Shown here: one piece after another, positions 44,931 to 54,457 of the stretch | Position numbering within the stretch: the first letter of the stretch is position 1 | How the letters are laid out: each line of letters starts with the position of its first letter | Origin: Lujinxingia litoralis | GTDB taxonomy: Bacteria; Myxococcota_A; Bradymonadia; Bradymonadales; Bradymonadaceae | NCBI RefSeq assembly: GCF_003260125.1 | Contig: NZ_QHKO01000004.1 | Span: 124,001-188,000, forward strand | DNA length: 64,000 nt | Direction of reading: 5' to 3' | The notes under the pieces: generated by a model | What the model was told of the DNA's origin: nothing | Databases searched by the model: none | What the model saw: the letters and a program-made list of their open reading frames with translations, nothing else | Made by a program: the position numbers and the translations under genes

Positions 44931-45497
44931 ATGCGCAGCATCCTGATTCAGCTTCTCATCGCCTCAGCCCTGCTTCTGGGCATGGCCTCTCCGGCCCTGG
45001 CTCAACACCAGCACCCGCACGAGGTCGACGCTGACTTTGAGGACTTCCTCAACACCATTGACGCCTTGCCCACGCCCGAACTCTTTGCAAAATGGCCCGA
45101 CGCCGAGCAACGCCTCCTCAACGTCGCCCGCGACACCGAGGAAAGCGTCTACCGCCGCTGGCGGGCCACCTCGATGCTCTCCAACTTCGAGACCCCGGCG
45201 GTACGCACGGCCCTTTTGACACTGACCACCGATGCCGCCGAAGATCTACGCGGCATGGCGCTGTTGGTCCTCGGCGCGCGCTTCCTCAAAGGGGGAGATG
45301 CCGAAGTCCTTGCCGCCATTGAGGCCCGTCTCAGCGATGCCGACGCCTCGGTCCGCCGCGACGCCGTCCGGGCCCTGGCCTACGGCCATGGCCCTCAAAT
45401 CGAGGCTCGCCTCAGCGCCATCGCCCTGGGTGATGATCCCGGCATGGCCCGCATTGCCTCTCGCGCCCTGAACGAAAAAGCAACAGATACGCAATAA
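44931..45497 (+). CDS. Exported HEAT-repeat protein
   Basis: 188 aa. Signal peptide 1-24 (ending SPALAQ). The mature helical part has repeated HEAT-like units (VYRRWRATSMLSNF, DASVRRDAVRALAYG), probably for protein binding in the periplasm. GGAG precedes the ATG. It begins 50 nt after the metalloprotease gene and is probably cotranscribed; a regulatory or chaperone role for that protease is only an inference from position. Confidence 0.8.
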   Translation: MRSILIQLLIASALLLGMASPALAQHQHPHEVDADFEDFLNTIDALPTPELFAKWPDAEQRLLNVARDTEESVYRRWRATSMLSNFETPAVRTALLTLTTDAAEDLRGMALLVLGARFLKGGDAEVLAAIEARLSDADASVRRDAVRALAYGHGPQIEARLSAIALGDDPGMARIASRALNEKATDTQ

Positions 45498-45520
45498 ACA
45501 CAATCACTTAACACACACGC

Positions 45521-45552
45521 CACCCCCAAAGCGCTCGATGCGCTGCGGGGGT
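45521..45552. terminator. Hairpin between convergent genes
   Basis: caccccc and its near-complement ggggtg enclose agcgc/gcgct. There is no T-run, so it is only a possible terminator for the HEAT gene (+) and the LolA-like gene (-). Confidence 0.4.
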
Positions 45553-45568
45553 GAGGTGTATCTGGGGC

Positions 45569-46375
45569 TTAGCTGCGCTCTTCCAACTTACGCGCTTCCT
45601 TGCGCATCCCCTGCTGCGTGAAAATCGCATCATCAATGGGCACATCAAAGCGCAGGTCCTCATACTCCATCCGCGTAAACTCCTCGGGCGCATCGGCCGG
45701 CACCACCTCCACACGATGCGGAATCGGGCGACCATCGACCTCCTTGACCTCGCTGAAGGTGATCGTGCGCACCGCCTCCTCGCCATCGAAGTAGACGGCC
45801 TCCATCGGCGTCCACTCCTCGGCATCCAGCGTGTAGAGGATGCGCGAGTACGTCACCGGCACGCCTTCTTTGGGCACCATGGACGCCTCCAACACCCGCT
45901 CGCCATCGCGCTCGCCCCAGGAAAGCTCCACATCAAAGTCATCCTCGTAACGTGACTCCCGGACCAAATCGTCGTTGGTCAGATGGCTCCCCATCCAATC
46001 CTCCGAGAGCATCCCGGAGGGCACCCGCATCAGCCGATCGGCGCGCGGGGCGTAGTTCCACAACCCCTCGTCGGCGCGCAGCGTGGCGGTGCCGGCCTCC
46101 CGGGCCGGCGCCGTGATCACAAACAACCCCTTATCCTCTCCCTCGCTGAAACCCCGCACGCTCAGCCGGCGCTCCTGACCTTCGCGCTTGATCGTCATCG
46201 TCATCTCCGACTCCGCGCTTTTAGAGCGATAGAGCCGGTCCAGATGGCTGTTAACCTCGTCCACCGTCGGCAACTTTGGCGCATCCTCCTGCGCGCCCGG
46301 CGCAGACACAACCCAAAGCGCCAGCACCAGCATCACCGCCGCCATCGTCCACACCCTGCGATTGAACTTCGCCAT
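45569..46375 (-). CDS. Outer-membrane lipoprotein-sorting protein (LolA-like)
   Basis: 268 aa. Signal peptide about 1-29. The mature region matches LolA-like sorting proteins: YRSKSAESEMTMTIKREGQ, GTATLRADEGLWNYAP, and YTLDAEEWTPMEAVYFDGE are the usual strand blocks of the half-barrel. It likely carries lipids or lipoproteins across the periplasm. Many predicted lipoproteins lie in this window. It is monocistronic. Confidence 0.88.
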   Translation of the reverse strand: MAKFNRRVWTMAAVMLVLALWVVSAPGAQEDAPKLPTVDEVNSHLDRLYRSKSAESEMTMTIKREGQERRLSVRGFSEGEDKGLFVITAPAREAGTATLRADEGLWNYAPRADRLMRVPSGMLSEDWMGSHLTNDDLVRESRYEDDFDVELSWGERDGERVLEASMVPKEGVPVTYSRILYTLDAEEWTPMEAVYFDGEEAVRTITFSEVKEVDGRPIPHRVEVVPADAPEEFTRMEYEDLRFDVPIDDAIFTQQGMRKEARKLEERS

Positions 46376-46565
46376 AACGTCCTCCCGAGCATCGCGCTCG
46401 GCTTATGGATCTCCAACGGGCTCAGTTCAAACCTAAGGACCAACACACTCATGATCGCGAAACTTGTAATCTCTGCGCCTACATGGCTATACTCGCTCCT
46501 CTTCGAGTATACCCACTCTTCAGGCGTATGACGCGCGCCTTATGCGCTACTGCAATGGAACGATC

Positions 46566-48698
46566 ATGGTGAAACGCTCCCTCCTGCTTTTGGGCGGACT
46601 GCTCTTTGTGGCAGCCTGCGGCGATGATGTTGTCGACGGTCAATGCGACCCGGGCCTCATCCAGAATCCGGTCACCGGCGAATGTGTGGCCCGACAATGT
46701 GGCGAGGGGGAACGCTACAATCCGATCGATGGCTCCTGCGTGCCCGGTAGCGATAACCCCGATAACCCTGACACTCCCGACGGCGGCACCCCCGACACCG
46801 AAGAGCCCGACTACGACCCGGACTGCCCCTTCTTCCAGGACTGCGACTCCGAAGAGCCCGCCCCCTGGATTCCCCCGGCCGACGGCTCCTACGATCCTTT
46901 CGAGCCCCAGGACCCGGCCACCGCGACCTACCACAGCTGTGATCCGGAAGACGTCGGCTCGATCAGCGCACCGCAGTTCCTCCTCCACCGCGCCGGTGAC
47001 TACCTGCTGGCCATGGACCCGGGCGCGGAGGTCTCCCCGCTCACCTTCTTTGATCGCAGCCCTCACGCCCACATGTTCGAAGATCAGGACAAGGGCTACG
47101 CCGGCTTTATCGTCTCGATCAACCCCCGCGCGGGCTACTCCACGGCCACCGATATGGCCTACTGGCTCAGCGATACCCTCAACGGACTTCCGGGTGTGGA
47201 AGATGCCCAACGCCAGGGCAACGGCCGCACCTACCGCACCCACGACGGGTACAACGCCTCGGTACTCAACCACGTGCGCGTCAACACGCAAGCCACCCCG
47301 GGAGAGGCCCGCGACGCGCTGGTCGCCGCGATCTTTGGCGTGAGTCAAACCGACCTGACCTACGAACTCACCGAAACCGCCACGGCGGATGGCAGCGACC
47401 TGCACCTGAGCTACAAAACGGTGATGCGCAGTGATCAACAGGTGATCATCGTCGGCGCCTTCACCACCGCCACTCGCTACGACCAGCCCGATCACGGCGC
47501 TCGTTTCGCCGTCGAAGACCTCGCCGGCGGCACTGCCCTGGCCATGGCCGGGGAGACCATGAGCGATCAATGCGTCTCGCTGACCCTGCGCGATACCACC
47601 GAAGTTGACATCATCATCTCGATGGATGCCTCCGGCTCCATGAGCTCCGTCCAAGCGGCCCTGAGCGGCTTTGCCAACGAGTTCACCACCCTGCTTAATG
47701 AAGCCGGCGTCGACTGGCGTATCGGGGTGACCGGTGTGGACTGCGAAGGTATCCAGGACGACGAAGAACTCAGCTATGACTTTCGATCGCTGTGGCCCGG
47801 CCCTGACGAAAGTCAGCTGCCCCCCGTCCCCATCCCCTTCCCCGGCGAAATGGATCTGGGCGGCCCTTGCCGCAGCCCCTCCGGCGTCGGCGGCATCGGC
47901 GGCGGCGGGGACAACAACGGCAAACTGGTGGGCGGCGGATTCACCCGCGATCCCCAAACCATCGCCGATCGCCTCAACGACGTCTCCTCTTCGTCCCATG
48001 AATACACCCTGACGATGGGCATGGCGGCAATTGACCGCTCACTGCCCCGCGCCGAAAACGCCGTCGACAAGATCCGCCCCAACGCCCAGGTTATTCTGGT
48101 TACCGTGACCGACGAACGCGAAGAACTCGTCGGCCACATGGTCCCGGGCATGTCGGATAGCATCAGCTCCTCCACCCGCACCGACATGGAGAACTTCCTG
48201 GACCCCTGGCTTGGCTGGCTGGCCCGCCCCGATGTCGGCGCCATCGTCTACGGACTCTACAGGGTCCCGGGGCAGTCCTGCGACTCCGCCGACCAGGGAA
48301 GCGTCGCCCACGGCATCCACCACGTGGTCACCGAAACCGGCGGCAGCTACGGCTCGGTCTGCCAGCCCGATGTCACCGAGACCTTCCGCGACATCGCCCA
48401 CGCCACCCGCGACCTGACCAGCGGACTGCGCCTGGTCGGCAATCCCTACGCCAGCTCGGTCCGCGTGGACGTCACCGATCTCGACGGGGTCTTCGAGCGC
48501 TCCATTCCTCGCAGCATCGCGGAAGGTTTTGACTTCGACACCGCTTATAACAGTCTGATGTTCTACGGGAACAACAGCCCGGAGACCGACCAGCGTGTCA
48601 TCGCCCCCTTCCTGCGCTGGAATCGAAATGTCATTCCCTGCGGTGAAGACGCTGCCTGCCCGGGCATCGCCAAATGCATCGCAGGGCGCTGCGGATAA
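46566..48698 (+). CDS. Lipoprotein with a von Willebrand factor A domain
   Basis: 710 aa. The signal peptide ends LLFVAACG (lipobox). Cys-rich and Asp/Pro/Thr-rich stretches (DNPDNPDTPDGGTPDTEEP) occupy about 25-110. A beta-rich region is followed by a VWA domain at about 350-620, with the MIDAS motif DASGSMSS (about 354) that binds a divalent metal. The C-terminus has paired Cys (CGEDAACPGIAKCIAG). It is probably a surface ligand-binding or adhesion protein. ATG 46566 is chosen for the signal peptide; the frame opens eight codons earlier. Confidence 0.87.
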   Translation: MVKRSLLLLGGLLFVAACGDDVVDGQCDPGLIQNPVTGECVARQCGEGERYNPIDGSCVPGSDNPDNPDTPDGGTPDTEEPDYDPDCPFFQDCDSEEPAPWIPPADGSYDPFEPQDPATATYHSCDPEDVGSISAPQFLLHRAGDYLLAMDPGAEVSPLTFFDRSPHAHMFEDQDKGYAGFIVSINPRAGYSTATDMAYWLSDTLNGLPGVEDAQRQGNGRTYRTHDGYNASVLNHVRVNTQATPGEARDALVAAIFGVSQTDLTYELTETATADGSDLHLSYKTVMRSDQQVIIVGAFTTATRYDQPDHGARFAVEDLAGGTALAMAGETMSDQCVSLTLRDTTEVDIIISMDASGSMSSVQAALSGFANEFTTLLNEAGVDWRIGVTGVDCEGIQDDEELSYDFRSLWPGPDESQLPPVPIPFPGEMDLGGPCRSPSGVGGIGGGGDNNGKLVGGGFTRDPQTIADRLNDVSSSSHEYTLTMGMAAIDRSLPRAENAVDKIRPNAQVILVTVTDEREELVGHMVPGMSDSISSSTRTDMENFLDPWLGWLARPDVGAIVYGLYRVPGQSCDSADQGSVAHGIHHVVTETGGSYGSVCQPDVTETFRDIAHATRDLTSGLRLVGNPYASSVRVDVTDLDGVFERSIPRSIAEGFDFDTAYNSLMFYGNNSPETDQRVIAPFLRWNRNVIPCGEDAACPGIAKCIAGRCG

Positions 48699-48701
48699 CA
48701 C

Positions 48702-49268
48702 GTGAAAGATACCTCCACACCCGATGCCCCATCGCCTCCCACCCGCTGGCAAAAGATCCGCGCGACCTGGTGGGGGCGCTGGGGCATCGATCTGCTCCTG
48801 CTAGCCACCCTCTTCTGGGGGATCAGCGCCTACCAGACCCGTAATCTCATCGCGCGCAACACGCCGGCGCCTCCGGTCACCCTGGTGAACCTGGCCGACG
48901 GCAGCGAGCTCAGCCTCAATGAGCTCAACGCCGAACGCACCCTGGTCTACTTCTGGGCGACCTGGTGCGGCGTCTGCAAAGCACAGTCCCCGGTCATCAA
49001 CGCGATGCATCGCCACGCAAAAGACCGCGACGATGTGCACGTCATCAGCGTCGTCATGGACTGGAGCGACCGCGAGTCCCTCAAGGCCTTCGTCGCCGAG
49101 AACAACATCGACTACCCGGTCTACCTGGGCACCGACGCGATGGCCGCCGGGTTCAACGTACAAAGCTACCCCACCATCTACGTCATCGACGACCATCGCC
49201 AGGTGCGCCACAGCATCGTCGGATACACCCCGCGCCTCGGGCTTCTCGCACGTCTGCATCTGCTCTGA
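48702..49268 (+). CDS. Membrane-anchored thioredoxin-like protein (TlpA/ResA type)
   Basis: 188 aa. The start is GTG at 48702, three bases after the VWA gene. An uncleaved membrane anchor (GIDLLLLATLFWGISAY) lies at about 28-45, followed by a thioredoxin fold facing outward. The fold has FWATWCGVCKAQ (CxxC active site) and the cis-Pro YPTIYVID. It is predicted to reduce disulphides in exported proteins. It could keep the cysteines of the adjacent VWA lipoprotein correctly paired. Confidence 0.87.
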   Translation: MKDTSTPDAPSPPTRWQKIRATWWGRWGIDLLLLATLFWGISAYQTRNLIARNTPAPPVTLVNLADGSELSLNELNAERTLVYFWATWCGVCKAQSPVINAMHRHAKDRDDVHVISVVMDWSDRESLKAFVAENNIDYPVYLGTDAMAAGFNVQSYPTIYVIDDHRQVRHSIVGYTPRLGLLARLHLL

Positions 49269-49382
49269 GCGTGCCACTCATCCCGCGTTGACCCTCACCA
49301 ACCGCGCCCGTAGGATGCCCTCGAAAAGCCCCCTGGTCGCCGCGCTCTGCGCGGCGTTTGCCTGTGTAACGAGGTACATTCT

Positions 49383-50183
49383 ATGGCCCGCCGAAAAACC
49401 ACCCGTGCGCTACGAAAACTCTACGAGAAGCAGACGCCACTGACCATGGTGACCTGCTACGACTACACCTTCGCGCGCCTGGTCGATAAAGCCGATATCG
49501 ACATCATCCTCGTCGGTGACAGCATGGGCAACGTCATCCAGGGGCATGACACCACCGTACCGGTGACCCTGGAAGATATCATCTACCACACCCGCGCCGT
49601 CCTCCGGGGCAACCAGTCCGCCCACATCCTGGCCGACATGCCTTTTATGAGCTACCAGGCCTCGACAGACGACGCGCTGCGTAATGCCGGTCGTCTCCTC
49701 AAAGAGGGGCACGCCCAGTCGGTCAAAGTAGAAGGCGGCGAAGAACTCGCCACGATGATCGCCCGCATGACCGCCGCCGGAATCCCGGTCTGCGGTCACC
49801 TGGGCTTGACCCCGCAGTCGGTGCACGCCTTCGGCGGCTTTCGCCTCCAGGGCACAGACGATGAGGCCGCCGAGCGCCTGCTCAAGGATGCCCGGGCCCT
49901 GCAGGACGCCGGCGCCTTTATGATCGTGCTGGAAATGGTCCCCGCTGCCCTGGCCAAACGTGTGACCAACGCACTCGACATTCCGACCATTGGCATCGGT
50001 GCCGGCCCCCACACCAGCGGCCAGGTCCTGGTGCTCCAAGACATGCTGGGCATGAACTCCGACTTTAAACCCCGCTTCGTCAAACATTTTGCCAGCCTGG
50101 AAAACACCGTCGTCGGCGCCCTCAACGCCTTCGCCGACGAAGTCCACCAGCGCAGTTTTCCCGACGACGAACACTCCTACTGA
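49383..50183 (+). CDS. panB: 3-methyl-2-oxobutanoate hydroxymethyltransferase
   Basis: 266 aa. First step of pantothenate synthesis: adds a hydroxymethyl group from methylenetetrahydrofolate to 2-oxoisovalerate. Family signature segments are PLTMVTCYDYTFARLVDKA, LVGDSMGNVIQGHD (Mg Asp), VKVEGG, GHLGLTPQS, FMIVLEMVPA (catalytic Glu) and PTIGIGAGPHTSGQVLV. ATG at 49383 has GAGG upstream. panC begins 55 nt later, so the two are probably cotranscribed. panD is not in this window. Confidence 0.97.
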   Translation: MARRKTTRALRKLYEKQTPLTMVTCYDYTFARLVDKADIDIILVGDSMGNVIQGHDTTVPVTLEDIIYHTRAVLRGNQSAHILADMPFMSYQASTDDALRNAGRLLKEGHAQSVKVEGGEELATMIARMTAAGIPVCGHLGLTPQSVHAFGGFRLQGTDDEAAERLLKDARALQDAGAFMIVLEMVPAALAKRVTNALDIPTIGIGAGPHTSGQVLVLQDMLGMNSDFKPRFVKHFASLENTVVGALNAFADEVHQRSFPDDEHSY

Positions 50184-50237
50184 TCGGTGCGATGCCGCTG
50201 TGGCGGCGCGCCGTTCATCCCGCCCGAGGACTCTCCC

Positions 50238-51116
50238 GTGGAGATCACGACCTCCATCGAAGCGTTACGCACATACCGCCGTGCGCTGCCTGGTACGGTG
50301 GGCTTTGTCCCCACCATGGGTTACCTGCACGAGGGCCATCTGGCGCTGATGCGCGAAGCCCGAAAACGCTGCGATCACCTCATCGTCAACATCTTCGTCA
50401 ACCCCACCCAATTTGCTCCCGGCGAAGACCTCGATCGCTACCCGCGCGACCCGCAGGGCGATGCCGAGAAGTGCCGTCAGCTCGGGTGCGACATCCTCTC
50501 CATGCCCACCGAGGCGCAGATTTACGCCCCGGACCACAGCACTGAGGTACGCGTCGGTGGGCTCGACACTACGCTCTGCGGCCCCGGACGCCCCACGCAC
50601 TTCGCCGGGGTGACCACCATCGTGGCCAAGCTCTTTAATCTGGTGCAGCCCGATGTGGCCGTGTTTGGCCAAAAAGACTACCAGCAACTCGCAATCGTAC
50701 GCCGCATGGTGCGCGACCTGAACTTCCCCATCGAGATCGTCGGCGTGCCCACAGTGCGCGAGGCCGATGGGCTGGCCCTCTCCAGTCGCAACCGCTTCCT
50801 CTCCCCGGAACATCGCCGCCAGGCCACCGCGCTCAGCGGCGCGCTGGTCGCCGCCCATCAGCTCTGGGCACGTGGTGAGCGCTCCCCGGCGGCGCTGGTC
50901 CAATGCGGCCAGCAGCGGCTGGCGCAGGCCCCCGATGCGCGTCCCGAGTACCTTCAATGCGTCCACCCCGATACCCTCCGCGAGTTTGCGCCGGACGAAG
51001 ACCTCCACAATCAGCCGGCGCACCTGGCCATGGCCGTGCGTTTTGGCGACACTCGTCTCATCGATAACCTGCGCCTGGACGAGCCCCTGCCCCCGGGCCC
51101 CCTGGAACTTCTATGA
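50238..51116 (+). CDS. panC: Pantothenate synthetase
   Basis: 292 aa. Joins pantoate and beta-alanine with ATP in the last step of the pathway. Motifs include VPTMGYLHEGHLALMREA (HEGH nucleotide site), VNPTQFAPGEDL, FGQKDYQQLAIVRRM and LALSSRNRFLSPEHR. The start is GTG at 50238 with GAGGA upstream; the open frame begins 17 codons earlier without conserved sequence. It overlaps the next lipoprotein gene (ATGA). Confidence 0.96.
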   Translation: MEITTSIEALRTYRRALPGTVGFVPTMGYLHEGHLALMREARKRCDHLIVNIFVNPTQFAPGEDLDRYPRDPQGDAEKCRQLGCDILSMPTEAQIYAPDHSTEVRVGGLDTTLCGPGRPTHFAGVTTIVAKLFNLVQPDVAVFGQKDYQQLAIVRRMVRDLNFPIEIVGVPTVREADGLALSSRNRFLSPEHRRQATALSGALVAAHQLWARGERSPAALVQCGQQRLAQAPDARPEYLQCVHPDTLREFAPDEDLHNQPAHLAMAVRFGDTRLIDNLRLDEPLPPGPLELL

Positions 51117-51823
51117 GGATGAACATGCGCCCGAACTCCGCTTATCGCCTCACACTCCCCACACTTGCCCTCGGGTTGCTCCTGGGCTGCGGTGACGAGC
51201 CGGCTCAGATCGCCCCTGAGCAGCGCTGTGCCGAAGAAGGCTTAAGCGCCTACCTCGACGCCACCCTGGAGGGTCCCGAGCGGACCATCCGCCACGACCT
51301 GGCGCGCCCCGCTATCACCGGCGCGATCGATGTCCGTGGGATCAGCGTCAATCTGGGCGCTCGCCCCATCCCCGGCCAGGCGGACCAGGCCGATCTCATC
51401 CTCAACTTCTTCGACAGCAGCAGCGCCCAGAACATGCTCGACACCCTGAGCCAGCGCACGACCTCCGCGCCGCTGATCCTCCAGGTGATCGACGCCACCG
51501 CCGAAGTCACCGGCAGCCAGGGCCGTACCGACCTGGAGCGCTTTGACTGCTCGGTGGCCGACGATACCATCTGCGTGCAGCTCGGATACGACGTCAACGG
51601 GGACGAAGTCCTGGGCGACCAGGATCACTTCGTCTACCACGGCTCCGGAGGCACCCTCACCGTGGTCGGATTCGACAATCGAGAGAAAACCATGGAAGCC
51701 AACTTCCAGGTGAGCCTGGGCCAGAACATGCTGGGCTTTGAGGACACCACCACCGGCGAGGCTCGCGGCTGCCTTCTTCCAAACTACGCCCTTGGCAGCG
51801 GCGGACGCTATCCCCTGCAATAG
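51113..51823 (+). CDS. Unrecognised lipoprotein
   Basis: 236 aa. The signal peptide ends LGLLLGCG (lipobox). The mature domain is beta-rich and acidic, with a DVNGDEVLGDQDHF loop that looks like a DxDxDG-type Ca site. It is translationally coupled to panC by an ATGA overlap, but I see no functional link to pantothenate synthesis. Two ATGs within four codons; the first fits the overlap. Confidence 0.75.
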   Translation: MRMNMRPNSAYRLTLPTLALGLLLGCGDEPAQIAPEQRCAEEGLSAYLDATLEGPERTIRHDLARPAITGAIDVRGISVNLGARPIPGQADQADLILNFFDSSSAQNMLDTLSQRTTSAPLILQVIDATAEVTGSQGRTDLERFDCSVADDTICVQLGYDVNGDEVLGDQDHFVYHGSGGTLTVVGFDNREKTMEANFQVSLGQNMLGFEDTTTGEARGCLLPNYALGSGGRYPLQ

Positions 51824-51856
51824 CCGCCGGAGTGTGGCGCGCGCGTCCGGGCCGCC

Positions 51857-51902
51857 TTGACAGCCGCGGAGTGCGTGACTACAAAATGAATGGGCATTCA
51901 TT
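51857..51902 (+). promoter_or_regulatory. TetR-gene promoter with perfect palindromic operator
   Basis: TTGACA (51857-51862) is 17 nt from TACAAA (51880-51885), giving a good promoter. Overlapping the -10 and start region is aatgaatg-gg-cattcatt (51885-51902), an inverted repeat perfect in both 8-bp arms. Position and symmetry fit autoregulation by the TetR protein encoded at 51950. The TGAATG/CATTCA arms resemble the operator of Bacillus FadR (from memory, not a search). Confidence 0.7.
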
Positions 51903-51949
51903 CAGCCCACTTCTGCGCCCGATCCCCCCTGAAAAGAGGTTCGTTCTTT

Positions 51950-52576
51950 ATGGCTGAGCCGGACAAGCAGCGCGGCAGCACTGAAAAGCGCGGGCGCATT
52001 CTCGAAGGCGCCCTGCGTGCCTTCGCCAAGAAGGGGTTCTACAATACCAAGGTCTCCGAGATTGCCAGCGAAGCCGGTGTGGCCGACGGCACGATCTACC
52101 TCTACTTCAAGAACAAAGATGACCTGCTCATCTCGCTCTTTGAAGACCGCATGGAGTGGATCATTGACCGGTTGCAGACCGAGCTTAAAGCGGTCGATGG
52201 CGGCGTGCTGGAGCGCCTCAAGGCGTTCATCCACCTGCACTTTCGCCTGGCCATTGAAGACCGGGATCTGGCGGAGTTCATCACCGTGGAACTGCGCCAG
52301 AGCGCGAAGTTTGTCAAAGAATATAAGAACCCCAAGTTTGCCGATTATCTGAAGATCCTTCACGGCCTGATTGACCAGGGCCAGTCCGAGGGCATCTTCC
52401 GCAGCGATCTGGACAGCCGCCTGGTCGGCCGCGCGCTCTTTGGCGCCCTCGACGAGGTTCTGTTGCAGCTTACCCTGGCGCGCACCGCCCCCAACGATGT
52501 CAAAAACGAGGCCGAGCAGATCTCGAGCATGATCATCGATGGGCTTATTGTACGCCCCCATTCCACGATGGATTGA
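51950..52576 (+). CDS. TetR-family transcriptional regulator
   Basis: 208 aa. The N-terminal helix-turn-helix (about residues 10-60) reads RILEGALRAFAKKGFYNTKV, SEIASEAGVADGTIYLYF and KNKDDLLISLFEDR. This is typical of TetR proteins that sense acyl-CoA or other small ligands through the variable C-terminal helices. AGAGG precedes ATG 51950; a start 60 nt upstream would place the ribosome site within the operator. etfB and etfA follow about 30 nt later on the same strand, so control of fatty-acid oxidation electron transfer is the likely role. Confidence 0.93.
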   Translation: MAEPDKQRGSTEKRGRILEGALRAFAKKGFYNTKVSEIASEAGVADGTIYLYFKNKDDLLISLFEDRMEWIIDRLQTELKAVDGGVLERLKAFIHLHFRLAIEDRDLAEFITVELRQSAKFVKEYKNPKFADYLKILHGLIDQGQSEGIFRSDLDSRLVGRALFGALDEVLLQLTLARTAPNDVKNEAEQISSMIIDGLIVRPHSTMD

Positions 52577-52609
52577 CCACCCTTACCCCCCTTTTGAAGG
52601 AGGCTGAAC

Positions 52610-53356
52610 GTGAAAATTCTCACGACTGTGAAGCGGGTCACCGACCCGGACATGAAGGTCAAGATCAAACCTGACCAGAGCGGCGTTGTCACCGACGGCG
52701 TCGAGTACAAAATGAACTCCTTCGACGAGTACGGCGTCGAAGAAGCCATCAAGCTCAAGGAAGCCCACGGCGGCGAAATCGTCGTGGTCTCGGTGGGTCC
52801 GTCCTCGGCGACCAAAGAGATTCGCACGGCGATGGCCATGGGTGCCGACCGCGGCATCCTGGTGGAAACCGACGCCGAGCTCGACAGCGACGCGGTAGCC
52901 CGCGTGCTGGCCGAGGTCGTGCGCCGCGAGTCCCCCGATATCATCGTGATGGGCAAGCAGGCCGTCGACAGCGACCGCAACCAGACCGGTCAGATCCTGG
53001 CCTCCTACCTGGACTACCCGCAGGCCACCTTCGCCTACAGCCTGGAAGTCGCCGATGGCTGGGCCACGGTGGGTCGCGAAGTCGACGGTGGAACCGCCAC
53101 CAAGCGCGTGAAGCTGCCGGCCATCATCACCGCCGACCTTCGCCTCAACGAGCCGCGCTACGCCAGCCTCCCGGGCATCATGAAGGCCAAGCGCAAACCC
53201 CTGGAGACGCTGTCCCCCTCGGACCTGGGCGTGGATATCGCCAACAAGGTCAACGTGCTTCTCTTCGAAGCTCCCGAGGAGCGTGAAGCCGGCGAGATCG
53301 TCGAGGACATCGACACGCTGATCGACCGCCTCAAGAACAAGGCCAAGGTCCTCTAA
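52610..53356 (+). CDS. etfB: Electron transfer flavoprotein, beta subunit
   Basis: 248 aa. Forms a heterodimer with EtfA that collects electrons from acyl-CoA dehydrogenases. The start is GTG after AAGGAGG. Motifs: VKRVTDPDMKVKI, MNSFDEYGVEEAIKLKE, IIVMGKQAVDSDRNQTGQI and LPAIITADLRLNEPRYASL. The C-terminal Lys-rich helix is present. It follows tetR by 33 nt and precedes etfA by 89 nt. Confidence 0.97.
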   Translation: MKILTTVKRVTDPDMKVKIKPDQSGVVTDGVEYKMNSFDEYGVEEAIKLKEAHGGEIVVVSVGPSSATKEIRTAMAMGADRGILVETDAELDSDAVARVLAEVVRRESPDIIVMGKQAVDSDRNQTGQILASYLDYPQATFAYSLEVADGWATVGREVDGGTATKRVKLPAIITADLRLNEPRYASLPGIMKAKRKPLETLSPSDLGVDIANKVNVLLFEAPEEREAGEIVEDIDTLIDRLKNKAKVL

Positions 53357-53445
53357 TCGCCCTGCGTGCGCTCGCGTGTCTGACACGTCGAACGCGCCGG
53401 TATAGAGATCTTCTGGTGAACCCTTTTGCAATGTGAGGAACCCTT

Positions 53446-54411
53446 ATGGCCAACGTACTCGTTGTCGCCGAACATCTCGACGGGAAGCTTCGTAAGGTCA
53501 CCCTTCCCACCATTACCTTTGCCCAGCAGACGGCCGCGCTGACCGGCGGTGAGGTCCACGTGCTGGTGCTGGGCAACGGCACCGATGCCGTCGCCGCCGA
53601 AGTTGCAAAGTACGGCGTGAGCAAGGTGCACTTTGCCAACAGCCCGGTCTTTGAAAACTACCTCGCTGAGACCTACGCGCCGGCCATCGTGAAGGCCGCG
53701 CAGGCGATCGGCGCCACGGTTGTCGCCGCTCCCTCGAGCACCACCGGTAAAGACGTGCTCCCGCGCGTCGCCGCCAAGCTCGACGCCGGTATGGTCTCCG
53801 ACGCCATCGCCGTGTTCGACGACGGTGGCATCAAGTTCCGCCGTCCGCTCTGGGCCGGTAACGTGCTGACCACCGTGGAAGTCGTCACCCCGGTCAAGGT
53901 CATCACCGTTCGCACCACCGACTTCGAAGCCCCCGCCGAAGGCGATGCCGCCGCCGTGGAAGCCTTCGATGCCGGCTTGGCCGCTCCGGATAACGCGGAG
54001 TTCGTCTCCTTTGATCAGGTCAAGAGCGAGCGCCCCGAGCTCACCGATGCCGCCGTGGTTGTGGCCGGTGGTCGTGGTCTGAAGTCTGGCGAGAACTTCC
54101 AGATGATCATGAACCTGGCCGACACCCTGGGCGGCGCCGTCGGCGCCAGCCGCGCGGCGGTCGACAGTGGCTACGCCCCCAACGACTGGCAGATTGGCCA
54201 GACCGGTAAGGTCGTCGCCCCGGATCTCTACTTCGCCGTGGCCATCAGCGGTGCCATCCAGCACCTGGCCGGCATGAAGGGCTCCAAGACCATCGTGGCG
54301 ATCAACAAAGACGCTGACGCCCCGATCTTCCAGGTCGCCGACTTCGGCCTGGTGGGCGATGCGTTCGAAATCGTCCCGGCCCTGACCGAAAAGCTCAAGG
54401 GCATCGTCTGA
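53446..54411 (+). CDS. etfA: Electron transfer flavoprotein, alpha subunit
   Basis: 321 aa. The N-terminal domain (to about 195) is followed by the FAD-binding domain, with [59 protein letters not shown] and [19 protein letters not shown]. This is the classical EtfA signature. GAGG precedes the ATG. It ends just before two hairpins. Confidence 0.98.
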   Translation: MANVLVVAEHLDGKLRKVTLPTITFAQQTAALTGGEVHVLVLGNGTDAVAAEVAKYGVSKVHFANSPVFENYLAETYAPAIVKAAQAIGATVVAAPSSTTGKDVLPRVAAKLDAGMVSDAIAVFDDGGIKFRRPLWAGNVLTTVEVVTPVKVITVRTTDFEAPAEGDAAAVEAFDAGLAAPDNAEFVSFDQVKSERPELTDAAVVVAGGRGLKSGENFQMIMNLADTLGGAVGASRAAVDSGYAPNDWQIGQTGKVVAPDLYFAVAISGAIQHLAGMKGSKTIVAINKDADAPIFQVADFGLVGDAFEIVPALTEKLKGIV

Positions 54412-54419
54412 TTCGACTC

Positions 54420-54442
54420 GGGCCCCCTAAACAAGGGGGCCC
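54420..54442. terminator. First hairpin after etfA
   Basis: gggcccccta and its complement form a short stem (gggccccct / agggggccc) eight bases after the etfA stop, without a T-run. It may be an accessory hairpin ahead of the main terminator. Confidence 0.4.
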
Positions 54443-54457
54443 GAGGCAAGAAGACTC

